A stretch of 48,405 bases of DNA, taken from the NCBI GenBank assembly GCA_003223645.1, contig QHVT01000033.1, forward strand, positions 1-48,405. Reading direction: 5' to 3'. Positions 31,534-38,973 of this stretch are shown here, piece after piece. Under the pieces are notes generated by a model. The model made no database searches. It worked only from the letters and a program-made list of their open reading frames with translations, and was not told the origin of the DNA. Both the position numbers and the translations under genes were made by a program. Position 1 is the stretch's first letter, and every line of letters starts with the position of its first letter. This stretch comes from Acidobacteriota bacterium. Lineage in GTDB: Bacteria > Acidobacteriota > Thermoanaerobaculia > Gp7-AA8.

Positions 31534-32670
31534 ATGCCTCTCTCCATCTACGTCCACCTCCCTTTCTGCACGCAACACTGCACCTATTGTCCCTTTGCGA
31601 TCTCGACGGATCTCGCGCTGCAGGATGAATACATCGACGCGCTCCTGCGCGAGATCGATGGAGTGGTGCGCGCCTCCGGCGCGCCTTTGGGCGAGAGGCG
31701 CGCCGGAGGCGCGCACCACTCCATCGACAGCATCTACCTCGGCGGCGGCACGCCGTCGCGCACGAGCATCGCCAATCTCTCGCGACTCTTTGCGCGACTG
31801 CGCGAGCGATTCGACGTCCGCGACGATGCGGAGATCTCGATGGAGGCGAACCCCGAGGATGTCGATGCGGATGCGCTCGCGCGCTGGCGCGCGCTCGGCG
31901 TGAATCGCGTGTCGATCGGCGTGCAGTCGTTTCACGACGATGAGCTGCGGGCGATCAGCCGCGTGCACGATCGCGCGCGCGCGATCGCTGCCGTGCGCGC
32001 GGCCGTCGGCAGCGGGATGCGCACGAATCTCGATCTCATCCTGGGACTTCCTGCGCAAACGCCGGAGTCCTTTCGCGAGACACTCGATCTCGCCGTGTCT
32101 CTCGGTGCGGGACATCTCTCGCTCTACATGCTCGACCTCGAAGAGAAAACGCCGCTGCAGGTGCAGGTCGAGCGCGGGCGCGTCGCGCTTCCCGAAGACG
32201 AGTCGGTCGCCGCGCTGTATGAAGAAGCGATCATCCGGCTCGATGCTGCGGGGCTGCATCAATACGAGATCAGCAACTTCGCGCGCGACGGGGAAGTGTG
32301 CAGACACAACCTCCGCTACTGGACGCGCGGCGAGTATCACGGCTTCGGGCTCGCCGCGCATTCGTTCATCGGCGACGAGCGATTCGCGAACACTCGCGAC
32401 ATCCGCCGCTACATCGCGGAGTCGCCGAACGCGCGCGATTTCTCGGAAACGCTCGGCGCCGGCGAGGCGCGGCGGGAGACACTCTTTCTCCGTCTGCGCC
32501 AAACCTCCGGCATACTCTATGAAGACCTGGTCGGACTTTGCGGACAGGAGGGCATTGCATGGACGGAGCGCGGAATCGAGGACGGGTGGCTGCGGAGGGT
32601 GGACGGACGCGTCGCGTTCACGCCCCAAGGCTTTCTGCAAAGCAACGATTTCATCTCGCAGCTTTTCTGA
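31534..32670 (+). CDS. hemW: Radical SAM heme chaperone HemW with in-frame palindrome insert
   Basis: 378 residues. The radical SAM cluster Cys12, Cys16, Cys19 (CTQHCTYC), IYLGGGTPS, ANPEDVD, VNRVSIGVQSFHDDEL, and LGLPAQTPESF all match the HemN/HemW family; LHQYEISNFAR and CRHNLRYW near 250-270 are typical of HemW. It binds heme and delivers it to proteins. Residues 43-63 (GVVRASGAPLG...GAHHS) are encoded by palindrome F and sit between the first helix and the IYLGGGTPS strand, where family members have a short loop. The gene follows hairpin K2 without a ribosome binding site. The last 112 bases overlap the next gene in another frame. Confidence 0.92.
   Translation: MPLSIYVHLPFCTQHCTYCPFAISTDLALQDEYIDALLREIDGVVRASGAPLGERRAGGAHHSIDSIYLGGGTPSRTSIANLSRLFARLRERFDVRDDAEISMEANPEDVDADALARWRALGVNRVSIGVQSFHDDELRAISRVHDRARAIAAVRAAVGSGMRTNLDLILGLPAQTPESFRETLDLAVSLGAGHLSLYMLDLEEKTPLQVQVERGRVALPEDESVAALYEEAIIRLDAAGLHQYEISNFARDGEVCRHNLRYWTRGEYHGFGLAAHSFIGDERFANTRDIRRYIAESPNARDFSETLGAGEARRETLFLRLRQTSGILYEDLVGLCGQEGIAWTERGIEDGWLRRVDGRVAFTPQGFLQSNDFISQLF
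31655..31727. repeat. Palindrome family F, copy 3 (inside hemW, in frame)
   Basis: Arms extend to TCGATGGAGTGG...CCACTCCATCGA. The core is 63 bases (21 codons), so the hemW frame is preserved. It encodes GVVRASGAPLG then ERRAGGAHHS. Confidence 0.95.
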
Positions 32671-33365
32671 TCGTGATCGCCGCGCTGCCGCTCGCGGCGC
32701 AGGACGCCATCCAATTCGATCCGGCGACGACGCAGGCGGAGTTCACGAAGTTCTCGCGCCTCCTCGCGCAAGGCATCTACGCGACTCCCGTCGAGCCCGC
32801 GCGCGCCCGCGGTCTCCTCGGCTTCGACATCGGCGTCGCCGCGACGGCCGTGCCGGTCGACACGAGTGCGTCGTACTGGACGCACGCCGTGCGCGACGAC
32901 TTCACGGTCAGCGACTACGTCGTCGTCCCGCGCATCGTCGCGTCGAAAGGTTTGTTGAAGGCGACGATCTCCGGCATGTACGCGCGCGTGCAGAGCGCCG
33001 ACGTCACGATGTGGGGCGGCGCGCTCGACGTCCCGATCATGAGCGGCGGCCTCCTGAAGCCGACACTCGCGCTGCGCGCTGCCTACTCGACGCTCAGCGG
33101 CAGCGACGTCTACGACCTCAAAACCTACGGCGCCGAGATTTTTCTCTCGAAAGGATTCGGACCGATCACGCCGTACATCGCCGCAGGCCGCATGAAGCTC
33201 GACGCGAGCGGGCGCGTCTCACCGACGATCACCCTCACGGAAAAAGGCGGCTTCAACCGCTACACCGCGGGCGTGCGGTTGTCGCTGCTCCTGCCGAAGA
33301 TCTCCGTCGAGGCGACGCAGGGAGAGGTGCGCAGCTACGCCGTGAAAGTGAGCTTCGGGCTTTAG
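32559..33365 (+). CDS. Probable outer-membrane beta-barrel protein
   Basis: 268 residues. ATG 32559 has a strong AGGAGG site at six bases. A long N-terminal extension (about 30 basic residues, overlapping hemW) precedes a hydrophobic segment (FHLAAFLIVIAALPLAAQ) with an apparent cleavage after AAQ. The rest alternates short polar and hydrophobic segments typical of beta strands and ends in SYAVKVSFGL; a C-terminal aromatic or hydrophobic residue is common in barrels. No named family is recognised. The 112-base overlap with hemW is unusually long and may mean that real initiation is later than 32559. Confidence 0.65.
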   Translation: MDGARNRGRVAAEGGRTRRVHAPRLSAKQRFHLAAFLIVIAALPLAAQDAIQFDPATTQAEFTKFSRLLAQGIYATPVEPARARGLLGFDIGVAATAVPVDTSASYWTHAVRDDFTVSDYVVVPRIVASKGLLKATISGMYARVQSADVTMWGGALDVPIMSGGLLKPTLALRAAYSTLSGSDVYDLKTYGAEIFLSKGFGPITPYIAAGRMKLDASGRVSPTITLTEKGGFNRYTAGVRLSLLLPKISVEATQGEVRSYAVKVSFGL

Positions 33366-33390
33366 TGGAGCGGGCGGCTCTTAGCCGCCC
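33365..33390. repeat. Short palindrome related to family G
   Basis: TAGTGGAGCGGGCGGCTCTTAGCCGCCC: GGGCGGCT and AGCCGCCC pair. It lies directly after the beta-barrel gene. Confidence 0.55.
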
Positions 33391-33826
33391 GGATCGCATC
33401 GGCGATTGTGCAAGTAGATGAGCCCTGAGCACGGGGCGCATTCACTTGCGCCGACTAATCTGCATCTCTCACACCTCGCGTCATCTTGAGCCGCGTAGAC
33501 GGCGAAAGATCTCAATCTACGTAACTTGAGATCCTTCGCCGCGCTTCGCCGGCTCAGGATGACGTTTATTGAATTCCATTGATGTGGTCGTTCGCGGCGA
33601 TGGCCGATGTGTTCCCGCGATGACGCCTATAAGTTACTGATCCTCATCACGCGCGAGGCAATCTTCGGCAGCCTCAACTTCATAGCGCTGCGAATTTACG
33701 CGCTCACCCTCATTTTTGTGCAATTCCCTGCACACTGAAGGGTGTCATTCGTGCCCTTTCCATCACACCGGGAGTGAGAGGGCGCCCTCCGAAGAAGTCC
33801 GGCTGAAGCCGGCAACAGGAGGGTTT
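33391..33826. other. Non-coding stretch between beta-barrel gene and small secreted peptide
   Basis: No gene is supported here. A weak inverted repeat is visible at about 33410-33455 (GCAAGTAGATGAGCCC with GGGGCGCATTCACTTGC), then palindrome H (33479-33564), then about 250 bases without obvious structure, except a small GCCGGCTGAAGCCGGC-like hairpin near 33800 just before the next ribosome binding site. Confidence 0.6.
33479..33564. repeat. Palindrome family H, copy 3
   Basis: GTCATCTTGAGCCGCGTAGA...AAGATCTCA and TGAGATCCTTCGCCGCGC...CAGGATGAC, with a short AATCTACGTAAC loop. Confidence 0.9.
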
Positions 33827-34012
33827 ATGCGTAATGTCCGTTTCTGTGCCCGCGGTGTCCTCGTTCTCTCGCTCGTTCTCGCCCTCGGCGCCCCCGTCAG
33901 TGCACTCCCGCGCGGTGAACGCGAACCGGGAGCGAAGAATCCGATCGCGCGGATTCTGAAGTTCTTCCGGCAGATTGTGACGGGGGATGGACTGATTATC
34001 CCGGTGCCTTGA
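33827..34012 (+). CDS. Small secreted peptide (61 residues)
   Basis: ATG 33827 follows AGGAGGG at close spacing. Residues 1-26 are a signal peptide (FCARGVLVLSLVLALGAPVSA), leaving a mature peptide of about 35 residues: basic, with an amphipathic segment (IARILKFFRQIV) and the ending DGLIIPVP. A cationic amphipathic helix plus signal peptide resembles a secreted peptide or small envelope protein; the function is not known. It is convergent with the TPR gene next to an ECF sigma factor, which may or may not be related. Confidence 0.55.
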   Translation: MRNVRFCARGVLVLSLVLALGAPVSALPRGEREPGAKNPIARILKFFRQIVTGDGLIIPVP

Positions 34013-34018
34013 GCAACA

Positions 34019-35221
34019 TCACGCCGTTGCGATGAATCTTCGATTCGGTTCCGCTCGCAATGAATAGATGTACTGACGCACGTTCGCGGCCGTCGCAGCT
34101 GAAGCACGACGCGCGGTGATCGCCTCGGTCAAATATCCGAGCGCGGTGATCGCCCGTGTGTTGAGCTGTGCGGCCGTGAACTCGTTGACGATTCGGCGCG
34201 CGAGCGATTCGGCATCCACCGCCATTTCGCGAATAAGGAATGCTTCGACGATATCGAGTCCGCACAGTCCCGCTTCTTCGACGAGTCCGTAGCGGAGGAA
34301 TCGATCGCGTGTCGCCGCGAGGATGCGAATGCCGTTTTCTAACTGGCCGCGCCGTACCATCATGCGACCGCGAGACAACTCGACCTTTGCCAAACAGACA
34401 GGCAAGTCGAGTTGCACAAAGAACTCCGCCGCCTGCTGCAGATATGTTTCGGCGGTGCGAAAGTCCTCCAACTCCACAGAGGCATGGCCGATGTTGTTGA
34501 GCAGCATCGCTGTCGAGGGCTTGTCGCCGAGTTCGTGTGCGAGTGGAAGCAAGTCCATATAGACCGTGCGCGCCTCGCGAGGGCGGTGCATGTGATTCAG
34601 CACTGTGCCTTCGGCAATTCCGCAAATCAAAAAACGCCGCTGGTCCCCATGATCTTTAAACACGACCTTGCACTCGGCGAGAAGAGCGAGCGCCTCGTCG
34701 AATTGTTGAATCTCCTGAAGCGTCGATGCGCGCACGAGCCGAACGATCGCGCGATCGTGTGCGACGGTACCGAACGGAGCGAGATTTCTTTCGGCATGAT
34801 CGAGCGCGTCAAGCGCTTCTTCGTAACGGGCGAGATACCACAGCGCCTGTCCGCGATCTTTCCATGAGGTTGCGCGCAATTGCGCCATTACGATTCTCGG
34901 ATAGGTGTCGGCCGGCAACGCATCGGCGATGTTCGTCTCGAGATCCGCGATGGCGAGCGCTTCGAGCGGACTACGATGAAGACGAGACGTGGACTCCTGC
35001 CCCAATTTCTCCAACGCCCCGCTATTCCGCAACTCCTCCCGCCCCGCCAACTTCGGCCATTCCGAGTAAGGCGTCTCGCTCAACAAACGCGTGACCACGC
35101 CTGCGGCGGTTTCGCGTTCCTGCTGCAGCTTGCGCGCGGTGGCGGCGAATTCGGCGATGCGGGCGGGGTCGGGCTGGCGTTGGCCGCGGTCGAAGGGAAC
35201 GAGCTTCTCGCGTTCGCTCAT
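34019..35221 (-). CDS. TPR protein co-encoded with an ECF sigma factor
   Basis: 400 residues from ATG 35221. Helical throughout, with TPR-like units (RGQALWYLARYEEALDALDH, ASTLQEIQQFDEALALL, STAMLLNNIGHASVELEDF, RTAETYLQQAAEFF). There is no signal peptide, membrane helix or zinc motif, so it is not a typical anti-sigma factor with a zinc fold. The start overlaps the sigma factor stop (ATGA), so it is translated with it. Cytoplasmic TPR partners of ECF-like sigma factors are common in Acidobacteriota and Planctomycetes; a regulatory or scaffold role is inferred. Confidence 0.75.
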   Translation of the reverse strand: MSEREKLVPFDRGQRQPDPARIAEFAATARKLQQERETAAGVVTRLLSETPYSEWPKLAGREELRNSGALEKLGQESTSRLHRSPLEALAIADLETNIADALPADTYPRIVMAQLRATSWKDRGQALWYLARYEEALDALDHAERNLAPFGTVAHDRAIVRLVRASTLQEIQQFDEALALLAECKVVFKDHGDQRRFLICGIAEGTVLNHMHRPREARTVYMDLLPLAHELGDKPSTAMLLNNIGHASVELEDFRTAETYLQQAAEFFVQLDLPVCLAKVELSRGRMMVRRGQLENGIRILAATRDRFLRYGLVEEAGLCGLDIVEAFLIREMAVDAESLARRIVNEFTAAQLNTRAITALGYLTEAITARRASAATAANVRQYIYSLRAEPNRRFIATA

Positions 35222-35739
35222 TGCACTTTTCCCTTCTCGCCATACAGCGTCTCGGCGCGGCGGAGGCACTTGGCGATGAGCTTTTGCGCGTATTTCGGTT
35301 TGACGCCGAGGCGCTCGGCCACCTCGATGACGGTACATCCTTCGAAATACCGCATCGACAGGATCTCGCGGCAGCGCGGGTTGAGGCATTCCAGCGCTTC
35401 GCGCGCCGCGAGCTGGTTGGGCAGGCTGTCGAGGATGCGCACCGATGCGGGATCGACGCGATCGAGCTTGTCGTCCGTATCCGGCGCGACGTTCCGGCTG
35501 TTGAGGCGCCAGTAATGCCGGCTCGCATGGCAGATCGCGCCGACGAGCCACGGCCGGAGCTCGATCACGTCCTGGCTCTTGCGCAGGTAGCTCATGAGCA
35601 CATCGTGCGCGAGCCCTTCCGCCTCGGAGTCAGGGACGCGGAACTTATGTATCGCAATCTGCACCAGGAGACCGAAATAGCCGGAGTAGACGACTTCGAA
35701 CTGCCGGTCATCCTGCAGGTGTGTCGTGATCAGTGTCAT
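35218..35739 (-). CDS. ECF-type RNA polymerase sigma factor
   Basis: 173 residues from ATG 35739. Region 2 is visible at about residues 12-80 (VYSGYFGLLVQIAIHKF, EAEGLAHDVLMSYLR, IELRPWLVGAICHASRHYWR). Region 4 starts near 115 (LAAREALECLNPRCREIL, MRYFEGCTVIEVAERLGVKP). It probably drives a small regulon controlled by the coupled TPR protein. Starts further upstream (35766, 35793) are possible; no good ribosome binding site distinguishes them. Confidence 0.85.
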   Translation of the reverse strand: MTLITTHLQDDRQFEVVYSGYFGLLVQIAIHKFRVPDSEAEGLAHDVLMSYLRKSQDVIELRPWLVGAICHASRHYWRLNSRNVAPDTDDKLDRVDPASVRILDSLPNQLAAREALECLNPRCREILSMRYFEGCTVIEVAERLGVKPKYAQKLIAKCLRRAETLYGEKGKVQ

Positions 35740-35828
35740 GGCCCCGATTTGGATTAGAGGCCACATTACCACGATCCGGAGGTAGGGACTCATGGATTTC
35801 CGTACACTCCGTAGAAGAGGGGACGTGA

Positions 35829-36341
35829 GTGTCGCCTATAAGAGTCAAAACCAAGCGAATCAGTAACTTATACGTTCTGATCATCTACGCTCCGGGCGAT
35901 CGCAGCGCGGTCGCCGCACGTTTTACCGCCCGACGTCCGACGGCGTCTTTCGCCGTCGGCGAGGAGATTCGAATCGGACGCGCGCGCGTCCGCGTCATCG
36001 AAATCATCCGCCGCATCGAGGATCGCGGCGATTCCGTGGAACATATTTGTGACGTCTTCACTCGCGCCATTCAGCGCCGGCGGGCCATGAAGAATGTCGC
36101 GCTGATGCCGACGGGCGATCAGTCGGTGATCGCACAGTTCATCCGCTATCACGTGCTGGTGCGCGTGTTCGACGGCGACCCCGACGCCTGGCTCGCGCAT
36201 CTGCGCGCGAGCGGCGGCGATCCGGCGGACTTGCGATTCGTGCGCTGGGTACGCTCGCGGCTCAGACAGGATCCCGCGCTGCTGACGGCGATCAAGCGGA
36301 TGGTCGACGCGACTCCGTTCTGGCGTGCGGCCGGCGCGTGA
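35829..36341 (+). CDS. Conserved-looking hypothetical protein
   Basis: 170 residues from GTG 35829, with AGAGGGGA just upstream. Divergent from the sigma factor. Visible features are an N-terminal beta-rich part (LYVLIIYAPGDRSAVAARF, EEIRIGRARVRVIEIIRRI), then a helical C-terminal half (WLAHLRASGGDPADLRFVRWV). There is no signal peptide or membrane helix. No family is recognised; the position suggests a possible target of, or partner for, the sigma factor system. Confidence 0.6.
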   Translation: MSPIRVKTKRISNLYVLIIYAPGDRSAVAARFTARRPTASFAVGEEIRIGRARVRVIEIIRRIEDRGDSVEHICDVFTRAIQRRRAMKNVALMPTGDQSVIAQFIRYHVLVRVFDGDPDAWLAHLRASGGDPADLRFVRWVRSRLRQDPALLTAIKRMVDATPFWRAAGA

Positions 36342-36360
36342 TGTAGTTTCGCGCCCGACT

Positions 36361-36449
36361 TGTCATCCCGAGCGTAGCGAGGGACCCCCCCGCCGGCGAG
36401 CGATTGACGTTCTTGTGCCGGGGATCCCTCGCTGCGCTCGGGATGACAC
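36361..36449. repeat. Palindrome family I: TCATCCCGAGCGTAGCGAGG
   Basis: TGTCATCCCGAGCGTAGCGA...and...TCGCTGCGCTCGGGATGACA arms with a loop of about 40 bases. Reading through it gives the widely seen CHPERSEGS peptide. It fills the gap before trmB. Confidence 0.9.
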
Positions 36450-36459
36450 AAACGACCAT

Positions 36460-37038
36460 ATGGAGCTCGTCATCAATCCGCGCGAGACGGGATTCGTCCG
36501 TGTCGACTTCGCGCAGCTGTTCGGCAACACGAACCCCGTCGTCCTCGAGATCGGCTCGGGGAAGGGACGTTTTCTCATCGCGACCGCGACGGAGCAGCCG
36601 GACGTCAACGTGATCGGCATCGAGAAGTCGCTGCACTATCACCGCGTGATCGCCGAGCGCGTGAACAAGCGGCATCTGACGAACGTTCGTCTCATCAATC
36701 ACGACGCGTTCCTCGTTCTGCAGAAGATGGTGCCGGACGCGTCGATCGCCGAGGTGCATGTTTACTTTCCCGATCCGTGGCCGAGGCCGAAGGAACAGAA
36801 GCGACGGATCATTCGCGAAGAGGTACTTGCGGAGATTCGAAGAGTGCTCGTCGACGGCGGGAGCGGAATCTACGTGACGGATCACCAGGAGTACTTCGAG
36901 AGCGCGGCGCCGCTGATTGAACAAGTATTTCGCGCGGAGAGGCGCGTGCCCGGCCCCGACGATCCGCCGCGGACGAACTACGAGGCGAAATATCGCGCCG
37001 AAGGGCGGCCCATCTACGAAGTTAGATTTTGGAAGTGA
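36460..37038 (+). CDS. trmB: tRNA (guanine-N7-)-methyltransferase TrmB
   Basis: 192 residues. PVVLEIGSGKGRFLI is the SAM site near residue 27, VIGIEKSLHYHR the second motif, and VHVYFPDPWPRPKEQKRRI with PDPWPK-type sequence is the TrmB hallmark near 110. The end, TNYEAKYRAEGRPIYEVRFWK, is also typical. The enzyme makes m7G46 in tRNA. It is slightly shorter than E. coli TrmB at the N-terminus, as in many non-proteobacteria. The upstream gap is palindrome I. Confidence 0.95.
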   Translation: MELVINPRETGFVRVDFAQLFGNTNPVVLEIGSGKGRFLIATATEQPDVNVIGIEKSLHYHRVIAERVNKRHLTNVRLINHDAFLVLQKMVPDASIAEVHVYFPDPWPRPKEQKRRIIREEVLAEIRRVLVDGGSGIYVTDHQEYFESAAPLIEQVFRAERRVPGPDDPPRTNYEAKYRAEGRPIYEVRFWK

Positions 37039-37109
37039 CGGTTTCGCGGTTACGCGGTTGCTCGGTCACTCGGGCCCCGCAACTGCGCGACCGCGCAACC
37101 GCGAAACCA
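37039..37109. repeat. Word-hairpin M: GGTTNCGC octamers
   Basis: Left octamers GGTTTCGC, GGTTACGC, GGTTGCTC; right arm GCGACC, GCGCAACC, GCGAAACC. It lies between trmB and ruvC, starting exactly after the trmB stop. Confidence 0.8.
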
Positions 37110-37123
37110 TTCATAATCCCGTC

Positions 37124-37624
37124 GTGCGCATCCTCGGCATCGACCCCGGCTCCATCACCACCGGTTACGGCATCATCGACTATGAGCGCGGACGGCTCGC
37201 GCTCGTCGATCAGGGATCGATCTCGACGCCACGCGGTGCGGAGTTATCGGAGCGGCTGGGAATCATTCATGAGAAGTTGCTGGTGGTGATCGCGCGCACG
37301 CAGCCGTCATCGGTCGCCGTCGAGACTCCGTTCGCGGGACACAATGTGAAGAGTCTCATCCAGCTCGCGCATGCGCGCGGCGTGATTCTGCTCGCGATTC
37401 GCAGCGCGCAGCTCGAAATGTTCGAGTACTCGCCTCGATCGGTGAAGAGCGCGGTCGTCGGATACGGCGGCGCCGAAAAAGAACAGGTCGCGAAGATGGT
37501 GCGGATGCTGCTCCCCGGTTGCGCGTCGATGAAGATGACGGTCGATGCCGCCGACGCGCTCGCGATCGCGATCTGCCACGCGCACACGGCGGGAACGGCC
37601 GCTCGTCTGAAGATCCGGGCATGA
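37124..37624 (+). CDS. ruvC: Holliday junction endonuclease RuvC
   Basis: 166 residues from GTG 37124. LGIDPGSITTGYGII carries the first catalytic Asp, VAVETPFAGHNVKSLIQLAHARGV the Glu, and TVDAADALAIAICHAH the two C-terminal Asp residues. EYSPRSVKSAVVGYGGAEKEQVAKMV is the usual DNA-contact segment. It resolves four-way junctions with RuvAB, which are not in the window. The stop overlaps the MFS gene start (ATGA). Confidence 0.95.
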   Translation: MRILGIDPGSITTGYGIIDYERGRLALVDQGSISTPRGAELSERLGIIHEKLLVVIARTQPSSVAVETPFAGHNVKSLIQLAHARGVILLAIRSAQLEMFEYSPRSVKSAVVGYGGAEKEQVAKMVRMLLPGCASMKMTVDAADALAIAICHAHTAGTAARLKIRA

Positions 37625-38892
37625 GCGCGTCGCTTCCGCAGGAACAGGCGATCGAGGCACAGGCCCAGACTCCTCCGCCGCGCGGCCCGATCGGGCGCAC
37701 GTTCAGCGCACTGCAATACCGCGATTTCCGCCTGCTCTGGTTCGGCGCCTTCATGTCGACGACCGGCACGTGGATGCAGACCGTCGCGCAGGGTTGGGTC
37801 GTGCTGAACATGACGAACTCGCCGTTCCTCCTCGGCGTGGACGGATTTCTCGCGACGGGACCGATGCTGCTCTTCTCGCTCTTCGGCGGCGTCATCGCCG
37901 ACCGCATCGAGCGGAAGAAAATCATGCTGCTCTCGCAGTACCTGCAGATGACGTTCGCGTTCATCCTCGCCGCGCTCCTGCTCAGCGGCAACGCGAGAGT
38001 CGAGCACATCTTCATCCTGTCGTTCCTCACCGGCAGCGCGCAGTCGTTCAGCGGACCCGCATACATCTCGCTGTTGCCGCTGCTCGTGCGGCGCGAAGAC
38101 GTGCCGAACGCGGTGGCGATGAACTCCGTGCAGTTCAACCTCGCGCGCGTCATCGGGCCGCTGCTCGCCGGCATCGCGCTCGCCGCGTGGGGCGCGCCGG
38201 CGTGCTTCGCGATCAACGGCGTGTCGTTCATCGCGGTCATCATCGCGCTGCTGCTCATCCGCTCGCCGAAAGTGAACAAGGAAGAAGCGGCGGACGGAAT
38301 GGTGAACGAGATGAAGGCGGGATTCCGCTTCGTCTTCAGCCGCAAGAAACTGCTCGTGCTGACGTTCCTCGCGTTCGCCGGCACCTTCATCGGCATGCCG
38401 CTCGTCACGTTTCTGCCGGTCGTCGCGAAGTCGATCTTCGCGATAGGCGCGAAGGGTTACGCGTGGATGATGACGACGTACGGACTCGGATCGGTGTGCG
38501 GCGCGCTGCTCGTCGCCGCGTCGGCGTACTCGGCGAAGAAAGGGAAAGTCGCGCTGACGCTGCAGTTCGTCTTTGCCTGCCTCCTCACGATCTTCGCGTT
38601 CTCGCGCTCACTCCCGCTGAGCCTCGTCCTGCTGTTCTTCAGCGGCATGTGCGTCGTCGGCGTGATCTCGCTTTACAGCTCGCTCGTGCAGCTGACGACC
38701 AGCGACTCGATGCGTGGCCGCGTGATGTCGATCTTCATGCTCGCCTTCCGCGGCGGCATGCCCCTCGGCAACCTGATCGCCGGCTACGTCGCGACCCGCT
38801 GGTCGATCACGACCGCGTTGGCGATCAACGGCGTCGTGCTCGCGGTGGTCGCGCTGACGTTCATCGCGCGACGGACGCAGCTCGACGAGTGA
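37621..38892 (+). CDS. MFS transporter, EntS/MFS_3-like
   Basis: 423 residues with about 12 transmembrane helices. RDFRLLWFGAFMSTTGTWMQTVAQGWV at residues 34-60 is the classic start of the MFS_3/EntS subgroup, followed by GGVIADRIERKKIM (the loop 2-3 motif) and SLYSSLVQLTTSDSMRGRVMSI later. Substrates in this group include siderophores and drugs; the real one is unknown. It is translationally coupled to ruvC (ATGA), probably an accident of compaction. Confidence 0.88.
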   Translation: MSASLPQEQAIEAQAQTPPPRGPIGRTFSALQYRDFRLLWFGAFMSTTGTWMQTVAQGWVVLNMTNSPFLLGVDGFLATGPMLLFSLFGGVIADRIERKKIMLLSQYLQMTFAFILAALLLSGNARVEHIFILSFLTGSAQSFSGPAYISLLPLLVRREDVPNAVAMNSVQFNLARVIGPLLAGIALAAWGAPACFAINGVSFIAVIIALLLIRSPKVNKEEAADGMVNEMKAGFRFVFSRKKLLVLTFLAFAGTFIGMPLVTFLPVVAKSIFAIGAKGYAWMMTTYGLGSVCGALLVAASAYSAKKGKVALTLQFVFACLLTIFAFSRSLPLSLVLLFFSGMCVVGVISLYSSLVQLTTSDSMRGRVMSIFMLAFRGGMPLGNLIAGYVATRWSITTALAINGVVLAVVALTFIARRTQLDE

Positions 38893-38920
38893 TCCCATTC
38901 CTCCGCGGAGAAGGAGTGTA

Positions 38921-38926
38921 TAGAAT
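38921..38926 (+). promoter_or_regulatory. -10 box TAGAAT (TATAGAAT) of the E1/E2 cluster
   Basis: GTATAGAATCCGCCTCCGCG, with a leader of about 40 bases to ATG 38974. Part of the TAGAAT-type group seen also at 20923, 25853 and 28195. Confidence 0.5.
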
Positions 38927-38973
38927 CCGCCTCCGCGCGGCGTGCAACGTGCAACGACCGCGCGTCAGTGGGA

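Noticed and set aside
31432-32640. N-terminal extension of the HD-GYP frame up to 32640
   Set aside because: It is antisense to hemW and crosses a palindrome; the TATAAT and ATG at 31431 give a better start with a membrane helix close behind.
36361-36449. Possible small protein with CHPERSEGS peptide
   Set aside because: This is a read-through of palindrome I; the same peptide recurs in many genomes as an annotation artefact.
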